A stretch of DNA of 64,000 nt from assembly GCA_047602575.1 (NCBI GenBank), contig JASGGY010000003.1, positions 992,001 to 1,056,000 of the forward strand. Direction: 5' to 3'. The notes beneath the pieces were generated by a model. That model ran no database searches. It saw nothing but the letters and a program-made list of their open reading frames with translations, and was not told the origin of the DNA. The stretch comes from UBA1366 sp047602575. Its GTDB lineage: Bacteria > Bacillota > Clostridia > Oscillospirales > Ruminococcaceae. Shown piece after piece: positions 8,082-16,200 of this stretch; the first letter of the stretch is position 1, and the number at the start of each line of letters is the position of its first letter. A program made the translations under genes and the position numbers.

Positions 8082-8122
8082 AAAGCCCTCCTTTGGTTTG
8101 AAATTTCACCAAAGGAGGGCTT
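8082..8122. terminator. Hairpin terminator after the ABC exporter
   Basis: Inverted arms AAAGCCCTCCTTTGG (8082-8096) and CCAAAGGAGGGCTTT (8108-8122), loop of 11. The T-run after the stem is short, so termination strength is uncertain. Confidence 0.7.
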
Positions 8123-8135
8123 TCTCCATAAAAAA

Positions 8136-8166
8136 CGGGGCTTCCGTGCAACGCACGAAAACCCCG
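8136..8166 (-). terminator. Terminator of the GGGtGRT-gene remnant
   Basis: On the minus strand CGGGGTTTTCGTGC pairs with GCACGGAAGCCCCG, followed by a T-run (A-run at 8131-8135 on the plus strand). It lies just after the stop codon at 8184-8186. Confidence 0.7.
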
Positions 8167-8183
8167 CAAACCGCGTATTTACG

Positions 8184-8278
8184 TTACTTATTAGCCTCTT
8201 CAACAGCCACGGCACACGCTACTGTTGCGCCAACCATTGGATTGTTGCCCATGCCATTTTTGAAAATATCACCCTTTA
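8184..8278 (-). pseudogene. C-terminal remnant of a GGGtGRT-family gene
   Basis: The last 26-29 codons of a minus-strand gene, containing GMGNNPMVGATVA and ending in EEANK-stop, are followed by a proper terminator. From memory this matches the conserved C-terminus of the GGGtGRT proteins of gut Firmicutes (about 330 residues). Upstream the frame meets a stop within three codons, so more than 90% of the gene is absent. The break lies exactly where mobile-element sequence begins (excisionase at 8453-8692), suggesting the gene end was an integration or deletion point. Confidence 0.55.
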
Positions 8279-8452
8279 CTTAGCGTTACTTATAATATCG
8301 TATTTTCCCGTATTTAAAAGGGTTTTAGAGGCATTACCCACAAAGTCAAGTCTCTATTTTCCCTTACTTTCACCTATAGGTTTTATGAGTCCTTTAACCT
8401 CGGTGGACAAATCGTGGACAGAAGAAGCGGGTTATGTAGTAAGGCAATGTAT
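8279..8452. other. Junction between gene remnant and mobile-element remains; no intact gene
   Basis: 174 bases with no credible gene on either strand; several short frames are broken by stops. It sits where an integrase would be expected beside the excisionase. It may contain an old attachment site, but only one junction is visible and no matching repeat was found in the window. Confidence 0.35.
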
Positions 8453-8692
8453 TTAACTACAATCATTTGGTGTTTTCTTTGCTATACCTATTTTAATGAT
8501 TTCTTGAGGATGTGTCAAGTCTTTCCCCTCGTTTTCTGAAAGAAACTGCAGCAAGGCTTCTTTTCTGATTTTAAATGATCCCAACTTCAGTGCCGGCAAT
8601 AAACCGGATTTAATCAACGAATAAACATATGCTTTATTCGTGTGAATAATTTCAGAAACTTCTTTTACAGTGTACAAAATATCATTTGACAT
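8453..8692 (-). CDS. Excisionase-like helix-turn-helix protein
   Basis: 79 residues from ATG 8692, preceded by GGAGGT (8698-8703). YTVKEVSEIIHTNKAYVYSL (about 6-25) is a MerR/Xis-type helix-turn-helix, and the wing LKLGSFKIRKEALLQFL follows, as in Tn916-type excisionases and other helix-turn-helix_17 proteins. The usual neighbour, a tyrosine integrase, is missing: the 3' side runs into the junction and the GGGtGRT remnant. Likely a leftover of an excised or deleted integrative element. Confidence 0.8.
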   Translation of the reverse strand: MSNDILYTVKEVSEIIHTNKAYVYSLIKSGLLPALKLGSFKIRKEALLQFLSENEGKDLTHPQEIIKIGIAKKTPNDCS

Positions 8693-8896
8693 AAATATAC
8701 CTCCAAAAATAAAATTAACACACCGACACAGGGCAGTTCCTGCGATCACTTTTGACCGTGTATTTTCAGGTGCTGCTATGCAGACATTAATTACTGGGCA
8801 TGCTGTATCATCGCATACTGTCCGGTAAACCTGTATCATTCCTGTGCGGTGCTATTCAATTGTCAAGATACTAAAAGGAATTGGGATGTCTTCATC

Positions 8897-8954
8897 TATA
8901 AAAACAATGTAATAACAGAAAATCTAACCTTGTGATAAAAAATAATGAAAAGGC
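8897..8954 (+). repeat. 58-bp direct repeat, left copy
   Basis: TATAAAAACAATGTAATAAC onwards to AATGAAAAGGC; the same sequence with only two differences lies at 14891-14948. The right copy runs into a perfect-looking terminator, whereas here the terminator part is degraded and IS3 sequence begins 8 bases later. The two copies bracket the 6-kb MarR operon block. Confidence 0.85.
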
Positions 8955-8962
8955 AGCTCAAA

Positions 8963-9094
8963 ATGTACCGACTCCTAAAAGTTAGACCTAAAAACTAACA
9001 AATGGAGGTGGATATTTTCATGTCAAAATATAGTTATGAATTAAAGAAAGAAATAGTGATGGTTCGTTATTCTCCTGATAAAGGTATAAACTGA
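8963..9094 (+). mobile_element. Truncated IS3-family element
   Basis: An IS3-type end (TGTACCGACTCCTAAAAGTTAGACC, cf. the end of the complete element at 17.7-19.1 kb) is followed by a ribosome site and the start of an OrfA: ATG 9020, 24 codons beginning MSKYSYELKKEIV, then a stop. Everything downstream of the first helix is gone. Non-functional stub. Confidence 0.65.
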
Positions 9095-9207
9095 TAGGCA
9101 AAATGAAGTTTTGACAAAAAGGCAATCCCGACTCACGCGTGTTGCTTTTTCGGTCTTGGATTTCTAATGATATGTGCTTTGTGTCTACACCTGATATATG
9201 AAACCTC

Positions 9208-9256
9208 TTGACAAAGTTAATCAGATAAACTATAATTGGTTTATCTGATTAACTTT
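9208..9256 (+). promoter_or_regulatory. Consensus promoter overlapped by an 18-bp perfect palindromic operator
   Basis: -35 TTGACA (9208-9213), 17-base spacer, -10 TATAAT (9231-9236), both perfect. The arms AAAGTTAATCAGATAAAC (9213-9230) and its exact complement (9239-9256) surround the -10 box. A MarR-type repressor bound here would block the strong promoter. The regulator is the first gene of the transcript. Confidence 0.85.
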
Positions 9257-9277
9257 ATTTTCATTGGAGGATTTTCA

Positions 9278-9697
9278 TTGCAGGAATATATTAAAGGCGC
9301 TGAGGCCATATCGCTTTTTTGCAGAATCAATATGAATATGAAACGAGATTTACCCGTCAGGGCAAGCGAGATGGGGATGCTGTTCTTGATAGTCAAATCG
9401 GCACAGCCGCAAAGCCCGATAAAAATAGCGGAGTTTTTCAAGGTTACCAAACCGATGGTCACGGCAATGACCAATTCCCTTGTTAAAAAAGGGTATCTGA
9501 TTAAAACCCCTTCTTCCACAGACCGAAGGAGCTTCACTTTGCAACCGACAACGAAGGCAGTGAGCTTAGTAGAGGAGGCGCATAACGAATATTTCAGGAT
9601 GATGGAAACGCTGAAAAGGCGAATGGGCTGTGAAAAATATGATCAGCTCATAGCGCTGATCGAGCTTGCAAACAGTATTTTATTGGAGGACAATTAA
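9278..9697 (+). CDS. MarR-family transcriptional regulator
   Basis: 139 residues from TTG 9278, chosen because GGAGG (9266-9270) lies 7 bases upstream; more upstream starts would lie in the operator. The winged helix (about 40-115) has IKIAEFFKVTKPMVTAMTNS as recognition region and the wing with STDRRSF, the DxRxx motif of MarR proteins. It is the first gene of an operon for redox proteins and probably represses it through the palindrome at 9213-9256 until a small ligand binds. Confidence 0.92.
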   Translation: MQEYIKGAEAISLFCRINMNMKRDLPVRASEMGMLFLIVKSAQPQSPIKIAEFFKVTKPMVTAMTNSLVKKGYLIKTPSSTDRRSFTLQPTTKAVSLVEEAHNEYFRMMETLKRRMGCEKYDQLIALIELANSILLEDN

Positions 9698-10561
9698 ATG
9701 GGAAAAGTGATGGTAACGGGAGCTTTAGGCAATGTCGGAGGATACGCCGTAAATGAGCTGATACATATGGGTGAACAGGTCATATGCGCGGATATTTCAA
9801 TAGAAAAGCTGCAAGGGAAATACGGTGACAAAGCGGAATTTTCACTGTTTGACTTTACCGATCAAACGACTTTTGAAGCTGCCTTAGCGGGTGTTGACCG
9901 GGTGTTTTTAATGCGTCCGCCCCATTTGGGCAAGCCGGAGGACTTATATCCATTTATTGACGCGATGAAGGAGAAAAAAATAAAGCTGGTTTCGTTTTTA
10001 TCCCTCATGGGCGTGGAAAACAATTCCGTCCCGCCCCATCATAAAATAGAAAAGTATATCGAGCAGTCCGGCTTGCCTTACGCGCACATCCGTCCGGGAT
10101 TTTTTATGCAGAACGTGTCGGGCGTTCATTCGGTTGAAATCCGTGAGACGGATCAGATATTTGTGCCTGCCGGAAACAGCAGGACATCGTTTACCGACGC
10201 CGCCGATATCGGGCTGTCGGTGGCAACTCTGCTTCATAATCCCGATCAGTACAAAAATACCGCCCACACGATAACCGGTCCGCAGGCGCTTACCTATTAT
10301 GAAGTTGCCGAGATTCTGAGCAAGGTAACGGGCAGGAAGATCACCTATGCAAAGCCGGGCTATTTGCGTTATCGCAGCCGCTACATCAAAAAAAGAGGTC
10401 TTGATAAGGAATATGTCAATGTTACGGTCGCCCTCTACTTTATGACCAGAATGGGTACGGCAAAAGCGGTAACAGACGGTTTTTACAAGCTGACAGGAAA
10501 ACAGCCCCGCTGTTTTGAGGAATTCGCCGTCGAAAACAAATCGGCGTTTATGAAAGGATAG
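9698..10561 (+). CDS. NmrA-like NAD(P)H-binding protein
   Basis: 287 residues. The N-terminal Rossmann motif VTGALGNVGGYAV (about 5-17) binds NAD(P); the rest resembles atypical short-chain dehydrogenases of the NmrA/quinone-reductase QorB type (FLSLMGVENN, HIRPGFFMQN). There is no classical Tyr-x-x-x-Lys pair. The start codon follows the MarR stop directly, with GGAGG upstream. Probable cytosolic redox-sensing or quinone/aldehyde-reducing enzyme; the substrate is unknown. Confidence 0.88.
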   Translation: MGKVMVTGALGNVGGYAVNELIHMGEQVICADISIEKLQGKYGDKAEFSLFDFTDQTTFEAALAGVDRVFLMRPPHLGKPEDLYPFIDAMKEKKIKLVSFLSLMGVENNSVPPHHKIEKYIEQSGLPYAHIRPGFFMQNVSGVHSVEIRETDQIFVPAGNSRTSFTDAADIGLSVATLLHNPDQYKNTAHTITGPQALTYYEVAEILSKVTGRKITYAKPGYLRYRSRYIKKRGLDKEYVNVTVALYFMTRMGTAKAVTDGFYKLTGKQPRCFEEFAVENKSAFMKG

Positions 10562-10568
10562 TGTTTAT

Positions 10569-10982
10569 ATGAAAACTCTTGTGATTTATTATTCTTACAC
10601 AGGAAAGACAAAGAAGATCGCGGAAGATCTTGCAAACAGAGAATCGGCTGATATCATTGAAGCAAAGGAAAAGAAACTGCGCTCCAAATTCAATGCCTAT
10701 GTTTTCGGTTCGTTCGCGGCAATGGGGCAAAAGCAAGCCGAGCTGCAACCGTTTAGCGCCGACTTTTCGGCATACGATAGAATCATCATCGCCATGCCAA
10801 TATGGGCGGGCTATCCCGCGCCGGCCATGAATAACATCATCAGCCTCCTGCCAAAAGGTAAAAAAATAGAGCTGATTATGACCTCCGGGAGCGGTAACTC
10901 GAAAAGCACTTGCGAAAAAACAAAGGCTCTGATTAAGGCAAAGGGCTGTGATGTGGTAAAATATGAAGATATAAAGGCATAG
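10569..10982 (+). CDS. Flavodoxin-like protein
   Basis: 137 residues, normal for short flavodoxins. The N-terminal FMN phosphate loop is YYSYTGKTKKIAE (about 6-18), and a second flavin contact region is PIWAGYPAPAMNN (about 77-89). It begins 7 bases after the NmrA-like gene and probably supplies electrons to, or works alongside, that reductase. Same MarR operon. Confidence 0.92.
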   Translation: MKTLVIYYSYTGKTKKIAEDLANRESADIIEAKEKKLRSKFNAYVFGSFAAMGQKQAELQPFSADFSAYDRIIIAMPIWAGYPAPAMNNIISLLPKGKKIELIMTSGSGNSKSTCEKTKALIKAKGCDVVKYEDIKA

Positions 10983-11080
10983 TCATTTGTTTTTTACTTT
11001 TGCCATCATAAAAAATCATTGAAATTCAGACGCGAAACGATGTCAGGAAATATTAAAACATCTCAGCGGAGGTATATAAA

Positions 11081-12094
11081 ATGGATCATTGGAAAACAGT
11101 GCTGAAAGCAGACCCGACAAATTGGCTGCTGGAAGAAGATAACCCTTCCGTACGGTATTTTACGTTAAAGCATATTTTAGACAAGCCTGAAAATGACCCG
11201 GAAGTTCAAATGGCGAAAGATAAAATCATGCAAGCAGGGATCGTTCCCAAAATGCTTGAAAGGCAGCGGGAGCCGGCGTATCTTCAAGCTTATCCCCGTT
11301 TTTACACCAACAAGTATAAAGGTCTTGTTTGGTCATTGATCACACTTGCGGAGTTAGGCGCCGGGGTAGCGCCGCAAATTAAAGAGCAATGCGAGTACCT
11401 GTTGGAGAATTCCCAAGAGAGGCATGACGGCGGCTTTTCACAAAATACAGCCGCGAGGACAGGCGGAGGCAGGACAACCGAAGTAATCCCCTGCCTGACG
11501 GGGAATATGATTTGGAGCCTGATACACTTTGGGTATCTCGACGACCCTAGACTGCAAAAAGGCATCGAATGGATGAATCGGTTTATGCGTTTCAATGACG
11601 GCGTTGCGGATGACCCGCAAGTGCCGCCGTATGACCATTATGAAATGTGCTGGGGCGCACATACCTGTCATATGGGCGTAGTCAAGGTGCTCAAAGCGTT
11701 AAGCGCCGTGCCGGCAGAAAGAAGAACGAAAGAAATAAACGGCACGCTACAAAAAGCAACAGAATTTATACTGATCCACCATATTTATAAACGCAGCCAT
11801 AACCTGAACCGGAAATCAAAACCCGGCTGGCTCAAATTTGGCTTTCCGCTGATGTATCAGACGGATGTGCTGGAAATACTCGACATTCTGAGCGCGCTTG
11901 GCGTCAAGGACAGCCGTATGGATGATGCGCTTAATCTCGTTGTGTCCAAGCAGGACGAGATGGGCAGATGGAGGCTTGAGAATACCTACAACAGCGATCG
12001 GATTCTGATCCCGATCGAGCAAAAAGACGAACAGAGCAAATGGCTTACGCTCAGGGCTATGAGAATATTGAAATATCAATGCGGGGAGGTGTAA
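11081..12094 (+). CDS. Prenyltransferase/squalene-cyclase-like alpha-alpha barrel protein
   Basis: 337 residues, cytosolic, with repeated helical pairs and motifs such as DGGFSQNT and EMGRWRLENTY that resemble the QW-type repeats of terpene cyclases and prenyltransferases. Related stand-alone proteins are often called nitrogen-fixation or prenyltransferase-like with no proven function. The cyclase DxDD motif is not evident, so cyclase activity is doubtful. Good ribosome site (CGGAGG). It is 98 bases after the flavodoxin gene on the same strand. Confidence 0.65.
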   Translation: MDHWKTVLKADPTNWLLEEDNPSVRYFTLKHILDKPENDPEVQMAKDKIMQAGIVPKMLERQREPAYLQAYPRFYTNKYKGLVWSLITLAELGAGVAPQIKEQCEYLLENSQERHDGGFSQNTAARTGGGRTTEVIPCLTGNMIWSLIHFGYLDDPRLQKGIEWMNRFMRFNDGVADDPQVPPYDHYEMCWGAHTCHMGVVKVLKALSAVPAERRTKEINGTLQKATEFILIHHIYKRSHNLNRKSKPGWLKFGFPLMYQTDVLEILDILSALGVKDSRMDDALNLVVSKQDEMGRWRLENTYNSDRILIPIEQKDEQSKWLTLRAMRILKYQCGEV

Positions 12095-12096
12095 CC

Positions 12097-12714
12097 GTGA
12101 AATATAATTTGGATTTAAGCTGCCTTCTGATTCAGGATTATAAAAAGATTTTAAAAAACCAAAATCTTTTGCCAAGCCGCAGAGTTATTTTACAGGATAT
12201 TGATGATACTTTCACTCTATTTGAGAATTTGGGAATCAGTGATGTTGCCGGTCTTAAAAAAGCGCTGTCTACTCCTGTAAAGCTTCAATCCTTTGCGGCA
12301 AACAGCGGTTTATCCGAAAACTATCTGACGATCCTGAAAAGGGAAATTGGCAGCTTTGAACAAAAGCCGGTTCCAATAGCAAACTTCCCCGACCTGGATA
12401 GCTTATTGATTTCAAGTCTGAATGACGCCGGCATTAAAACCTCAAAAGATTATTTTGAAAGCGGTCTTAACGAATGGGAAGAATTATTTTGCCTTTGCGA
12501 CCTTGTGAGGATCAACGGTGTGGGCGCGGTTGCAGCGAAGGTCTTTTATGAAGCCGGTTATCAGTCCGTGTCGGATGTCGCTCATGCGGACGCAGCGGCG
12601 ATGCTTGATGAAGTATCCAATATCAATAAAGCCAAACAGTATTATAAAGCTAATCTGGGTACAAAGGATATGCAATTTTGTATTGATTTTGCAAAGCTGC
12701 TTATATCGTATTAA
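12097..12714 (+). CDS. DUF4332-like helix-hairpin-helix protein
   Basis: 205 residues from GTG 12097 (ribosome site GGGAGG at 12084-12089), two bases after the preceding stop. Repeated helix-hairpin-helix units are visible: ISDVAGLKKALSTP, LVRINGVGAVAAKVFYEAGY and the VSDVAHADAAAMLDEV segment, the pattern of DUF4332/radical-SAM-associated domains that may bind DNA or act as scaffolds. The role here is unknown. Confidence 0.7.
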   Translation: MKYNLDLSCLLIQDYKKILKNQNLLPSRRVILQDIDDTFTLFENLGISDVAGLKKALSTPVKLQSFAANSGLSENYLTILKREIGSFEQKPVPIANFPDLDSLLISSLNDAGIKTSKDYFESGLNEWEELFCLCDLVRINGVGAVAAKVFYEAGYQSVSDVAHADAAAMLDEVSNINKAKQYYKANLGTKDMQFCIDFAKLLISY

Positions 12715-12728
12715 AGGAGATAGAAACG

Positions 12729-13145
12729 ATGAGGAATCCAGAGCAAACGGTAGGAAATCTGATTGATAAACAGAGCGTTTCTTTTATTAGCTCAATAGAT
12801 GGTGAAGGGTTTCCAAACACAAAGGCAATGCTGCCCCCAAGAAAACGGGAAGGGATAAAAACTTTCTACTTTACAACCAATACATCTTCCATGCGCGCAG
12901 AGCAATATCACGTCAATCCGAAAGCGTGTATTTATTTCTGTGATAAAAGATTTTTTCGCGGCGTGATGCTAAGAGGCTTGATCGAGGTATTAGAGGATTC
13001 TGTCAGCAAAGAAATGATATGGCAGGAAGGCGATACGATGTATTATCCCAAAGGCGTTACAGACCCGGACTATTGTGTTTTAAGATTTACTGCAAATACA
13101 GGGCGGTACTACTCCGATTTTAAATCGGAGGACTTTGAAATCTGA
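12729..13145 (+). CDS. Pyridoxamine 5'-phosphate oxidase-like flavoprotein
   Basis: 138 residues with the split-barrel FMN-binding pattern: SFISSIDGEGFPNTKAM at the N-terminus, FYFTTNTSSMRAEQ in the middle and VMLRGLIEVLED. This matches the general-stress/PPOX group. The ribosome site is AAAGGAGA. It fits the redox theme of the operon, perhaps reducing a flavin- or F420-type cofactor or a xenobiotic. Confidence 0.88.
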   Translation: MRNPEQTVGNLIDKQSVSFISSIDGEGFPNTKAMLPPRKREGIKTFYFTTNTSSMRAEQYHVNPKACIYFCDKRFFRGVMLRGLIEVLEDSVSKEMIWQEGDTMYYPKGVTDPDYCVLRFTANTGRYYSDFKSEDFEI

Positions 13146-13192
13146 AACACAGATTACAGATAAACAGAAATTTATAGGGGGAGTATCCACTT

Positions 13193-13633
13193 GTGAATAT
13201 AAGGAAAGTTTCAAACGATAAGAAAGCATATATCGGCTTGCTTTTATTGGCTGACGAACAGGAAAGCATGATAGATAAGTACCTTGAACGCGGTGAAATG
13301 TTTGTTTTGACCGATAATGGCGTAAAAGCCGAATGCGTGGTTACGAAAGAGGCGGACGGTGTTTATGAGCTTAAAAATATTGCGGTTATACCTGATTGTC
13401 AGCGAAAGGGTTATGGAAAAAGACTGATCGATTTTCTGTTTTCACATTACACCGATTGTAATGAGCTGCTTGTCGGAACGGGCGACGTTCCCTCTGCGCT
13501 CAGCTTTTATCAGAAATGCGGATTTGCAGAATCACATCGAATACAAAACTTTTTCACGGACAATTATGATCATCCGATGTTTGAAGACGGGAAACAGCTT
13601 GTTGATATGGTCTACCTGAAACGGGAACGATAA
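13193..13633 (+). CDS. GNAT-family N-acetyltransferase
   Basis: 146 residues from GTG 13193, with GGGGGAG upstream. The acetyl-CoA loop is IPDCQRKGYGKRLIDFL (R/Q-x-x-G-x-G/A, about 68-79), and the C-terminal SFYQKCGFAESHR is the typical final strand-helix. Closest in type to YncA/RimI-like acetyltransferases. The substrate is not predictable. Same strand and operon as its neighbours. Confidence 0.9.
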   Translation: MNIRKVSNDKKAYIGLLLLADEQESMIDKYLERGEMFVLTDNGVKAECVVTKEADGVYELKNIAVIPDCQRKGYGKRLIDFLFSHYTDCNELLVGTGDVPSALSFYQKCGFAESHRIQNFFTDNYDHPMFEDGKQLVDMVYLKRER

Positions 13634-13658
13634 ATTTTAAGTTTACGAGGTGAGCAAT

Positions 13659-14126
13659 ATGCCGCAGATCAACAAGGGCGGAAAATTTGTTTTTGGGAAA
13701 TCTTTGATACGGGACGGCTTTTTGATACACCTTCCTCCTCAGGCAGTCACAGAATACACGATTGCCGCGGAGAAGAAAATCTATTTATTTACGGGCAGCA
13801 AATCCACAGGCGGCTTTTGCGTGACACGAAAAGGACTGTTGTATCCCTCAAAAATCGGCAACATCTTGAAAGATACACCCGCATTGCTGAATTATGAATT
13901 ATCGGAAGGTGAGTTTGTTCCTTACAAAGGGCGTTTCTATTGTTGGATCAATATTTCTCCTGACGGAATAATTGTTCTGCCTGCCGAGACAGCGGCTTTT
14001 TTGCAAATCAAAATCGGCATGGAACTCTTATCTATTAGAGGCAGCAATATCGCTTTTGTAATGGGTGCAAAAGGTCCATTACTGGAAGAGGCGGAACATT
14101 ACAATGGTGTTATTGATGTTTTTTAA
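13659..14126 (+). CDS. Conserved protein with two AbrB-like segments
   Basis: 155 residues from ATG 13659 (GAGG upstream). Two similar beta-rich parts are seen. The second, ISPDGIIVLPAETAAFLQI (about 107-126), has the swapped-hairpin pattern of AbrB/SpoVT proteins, and the first (GKSLIRDGFLIHLPP) is a weaker copy. It lacks obvious DNA-binding basic residues. Function unknown; it may be a structural relative rather than a regulator. Confidence 0.6.
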   Translation: MPQINKGGKFVFGKSLIRDGFLIHLPPQAVTEYTIAAEKKIYLFTGSKSTGGFCVTRKGLLYPSKIGNILKDTPALLNYELSEGEFVPYKGRFYCWINISPDGIIVLPAETAAFLQIKIGMELLSIRGSNIAFVMGAKGPLLEEAEHYNGVIDVF

Positions 14127-14169
14127 CGCACCAAATTACACTTTTTAAGAATAAAGGAGCAAATAAATT

Positions 14170-14864
14170 ATGAGCATTGTATTTATAACGGGCGGTATAC
14201 TGGATTAGGCTTTGAAACGGCTAAACGTTTAAAAGCGTTAGGTCATAAGGTTTATATTGGGTGCCGGGACGATGAAAAAGGCAAAAGGGCGGCGATGGAG
14301 CTGGATGCGGAATACATCGTTATTGATGTGTCTGACGATGACTCTGTTAAAAATGCCGTGGAGCAATACATGCAGAAAGAAACATATTTGGACGTTCTTA
14401 TCAATAACGCGGGAATCCCCGGAGGACACAATGCACCGCAGGACATTACGGCTGATATGATGCTTCAAGTTTATAATACAAATGTTTTTGGAATTGTAAG
14501 AGTTACACATGAATTTTTACCTCTGCTGCAAAAATCAAATAATCCTGTTATCGTCAACGTAAGCAGCGGGCTTGGTTCCTTCGGGCAAGTTCTCAATCAT
14601 GAAAAAATAGAATCAAAAGTAACCGCGCCTGTTTATTGTTCATCAAAATCAGCTGTTGGTATGCTTACTGTGCAATATGCAAAAGGGTTACCTAATATTA
14701 AAATCAACGCTATTGATCCCGGTCCAACCAAAACAGGGGAACAGTTTAGCCATGGCATGCAAACACTCCAGCAGGGTACGGATGCAGTCGTTAAGATGGC
14801 GACAATAGGAAAGGATGGTCCGACTGGTACATTCTCTGATAGAACTGGCATAATCCCTTGGTAA
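14170..14864 (+). pseudogene. Short-chain dehydrogenase, frameshifted near the start
   Basis: ATG 14170 begins an SDR with the Rossmann motif TGGxTGLGF, but one base is missing inside it (about 14196-14200), so the first frame ends within 13 codons and the rest is read in another frame. The remainder is intact to 14864: NNAG (about 14404), NVSSGLG, and the catalytic Tyr-x-x-x-Lys in YCSSKSA (about 14634). A single-base deletion or a sequencing error are the two explanations. A shortened protein from ATG 14295 would lack the NAD-binding loop. Confidence 0.8.
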
Positions 14865-14890
14865 GCGTTCGATAATACACGCGCTCGTTT

Positions 14891-14948
14891 TATAAAAACA
14901 AAGTAATAACAGAAAATCTAACCTTGTGATAAAAAATAATGAAGAGGC
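14891..14948 (+). repeat. 58-bp direct repeat, right copy
   Basis: Second copy of the 8897-8954 repeat with two mismatches. Here it leads straight into an intact terminator (14946-14974), so this is probably the original context and the left copy a duplicate made during insertion or recombination. Confidence 0.85.
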
Positions 14949-14974
14949 GACTCCAAACTGGAGCCGCCTTTTTT
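14946..14974. terminator. Bidirectional terminator
   Basis: GGCGACTCC (14946-14954) pairs with GGAGCCGCC (14960-14968) with one mismatch, followed by TTTTTT. It ends the MarR operon transcript and, on the other strand, the gene at 14976-15167. Confidence 0.8.
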
Positions 14975-14975
14975 C

Positions 14976-15167
14976 TCAGATCATAAATTTGCTGATATTC
15001 AGTGCAATGTGAATCAGGATATACTGACGGCAGTCCTCATCCAAAACCCCATCTATGTAGCTGTATTTGTTGATCAGCGGCATATACAGGTTCAGCAGGG
15101 CCTCCAGATTGGAATGATTGCCTGCTGCTGCTCCCTGAAGCAATTCAAGAAATTCATCTCTTATCAA
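14976..15167 (-). CDS. Small helix-turn-helix protein of mobile elements (HTH_16-like)
   Basis: 63 residues. LLQGAAAGNHSNLEALLNLYMPLI resembles the helix-turn-helix/sigma-like proteins placed next to the sigma-like regulator in Tn916-type conjugative transposons (orf7/orf8 region). It overlaps the upstream sigma gene (ATGA at 15164-15167), so the two are translationally coupled. Probably a regulator of an element no longer present in full. Confidence 0.65.
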   Translation of the reverse strand: MIRDEFLELLQGAAAGNHSNLEALLNLYMPLINKYSYIDGVLDEDCRQYILIHIALNISKFMI

Positions 15168-15589
15168 CTGTCCTCACCGCCTTCCGTGAGCATCTGACGA
15201 AGCTTTTTCAGCGCCAGAGATCGCTGATTGTACACATTCTGCACAGTGCAGTGAAGCTTACCGGCAATCTCCTCCGGTTTCTTTTCCTCAACGAAAAGCA
15301 TAATCAGAATACGCTGCCTCATCAGCGGCAGTCCTGAAAATGCTTTTGCCAGATGCTCCTCCTCAAAATCAAACATATTTTGATTTTTGGCTGACGAATA
15401 GGTTTTGAAAAAAACTTCAGACTCAACAGATAGTACCGTTTCCGGTATTTCATCTAGGGAGACGGTCTTAACCTGCCGTCCCAGTTTCTTCAGATAATTG
15501 ATTCTGGCTCTTGAGATAAGGACCTCCAGCCATCCTGTGAAACGGGCGCGCAGCTCATCCTTTTCGTTATGTTCCTGCGGGTGGTTCAA
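15164..15589 (-). CDS. Sigma-70-family regulator of mobile-element type
   Basis: 141 residues from TTG 15589, chosen because AAAGGAGGA precedes it; a GTG at 15610 is the alternative. The C-terminal region 4-like part GLPLMRQRILIMLFVEEKKPEEIAGKLHCTVQNVYNQRSLAL (in pieces, about 88-130) is the sigma-70 helix-turn-helix. The length and partner gene match the sigma-like regulators of Tn916-family elements. The gene is transcribed away from the XRE gene and its hairpin. Confidence 0.82.
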   Translation of the reverse strand: MNHPQEHNEKDELRARFTGWLEVLISRARINYLKKLGRQVKTVSLDEIPETVLSVESEVFFKTYSSAKNQNMFDFEEEHLAKAFSGLPLMRQRILIMLFVEEKKPEEIAGKLHCTVQNVYNQRSLALKKLRQMLTEGGEDS

Positions 15590-15730
15590 AGTGATTCCTC
15601 CTTTTGGCACACCACCTCAACAGGAAAACCAACATGCCAAGATGGCATGCTGTGATATTTAATTATGTACAACTTGTCCGGATCACAGCTTATCAGCTCA
15701 TGGGAATCACCCCCTTTCATAAAAGGCATA

Positions 15731-15768
15731 AAAAAGCGGCTATACCATGCATAGGCATGGCATAACCG
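15731..15768 (-). terminator. Terminator hairpin between the XRE remnant and the sigma gene
   Basis: On the minus strand CGGTTATGCCATGC pairs with GCATGGTATAGCCG (two wobble positions) and is followed by a run of five T. The rest of 15590-15900 holds no gene; ATGCCAAGATGGCAT is a small palindrome near 15633. Confidence 0.6.
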
Positions 15769-15900
15769 TTCTTTAGCGCATAAAAGAGAATCTTCGGAAT
15801 ATGCGAAGATGATATGTGTTTCAGTTGTTCTTACATGATAGTCTTCATTATTTCGTCACCCTATACATACAATCTGATTCTCCTTATCGTATAGTTTCCT

Positions 15901-16200
15901 CTATTTTATTTGATTGAAATTCTCCATTGTATCCAGATAGTTTAATAGAGATTCACAGGCTTTGATCCGTTTCCCCAGCGGATACCGATCCATACGCTCT
16001 GCAAGTTCTTTCAGATATACTTTTTCCGGAAATGAGTAGTTTTCCGCAAGAAGCTGGTCAACCGTTACCGAAAGCGCTTCAGCGATTTTAATAGTTGTTG
16101 TCAGACTGGGAATCCTTCTCCCCCGCTCAATCTGTCCAATGTGGCTGTTAGAGCATTCTGCATATTCCGCAAGCTTTTCCTGCGTCATTTCTGCTATCAT
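15901..16200 (-). pseudogene. XRE-family regulator with a broken N-terminus
   Basis: From ATG 16200, 99 codons encode most of an XRE helix-turn-helix (MTQEKLAEYAECSNSHIGQI, RGRRIPSLTTTIKIAEAL) plus a tail. The expected first helix (typically MDKK-IxxNIRRLR) can be read just upstream but is interrupted by an in-frame TAA where Leu is expected (IRR-stop-R) and needs a frame change before that. There is no good ribosome site at 16200. So the gene has decayed at the start, or a truncated protein is made. Confidence 0.7.

Noticed and set aside
7983..8456. A 157-codon plus-strand frame after the ABC permease
   Set aside because: It spans two terminators and the GGGtGRT remnant in the wrong direction; no ribosome site.
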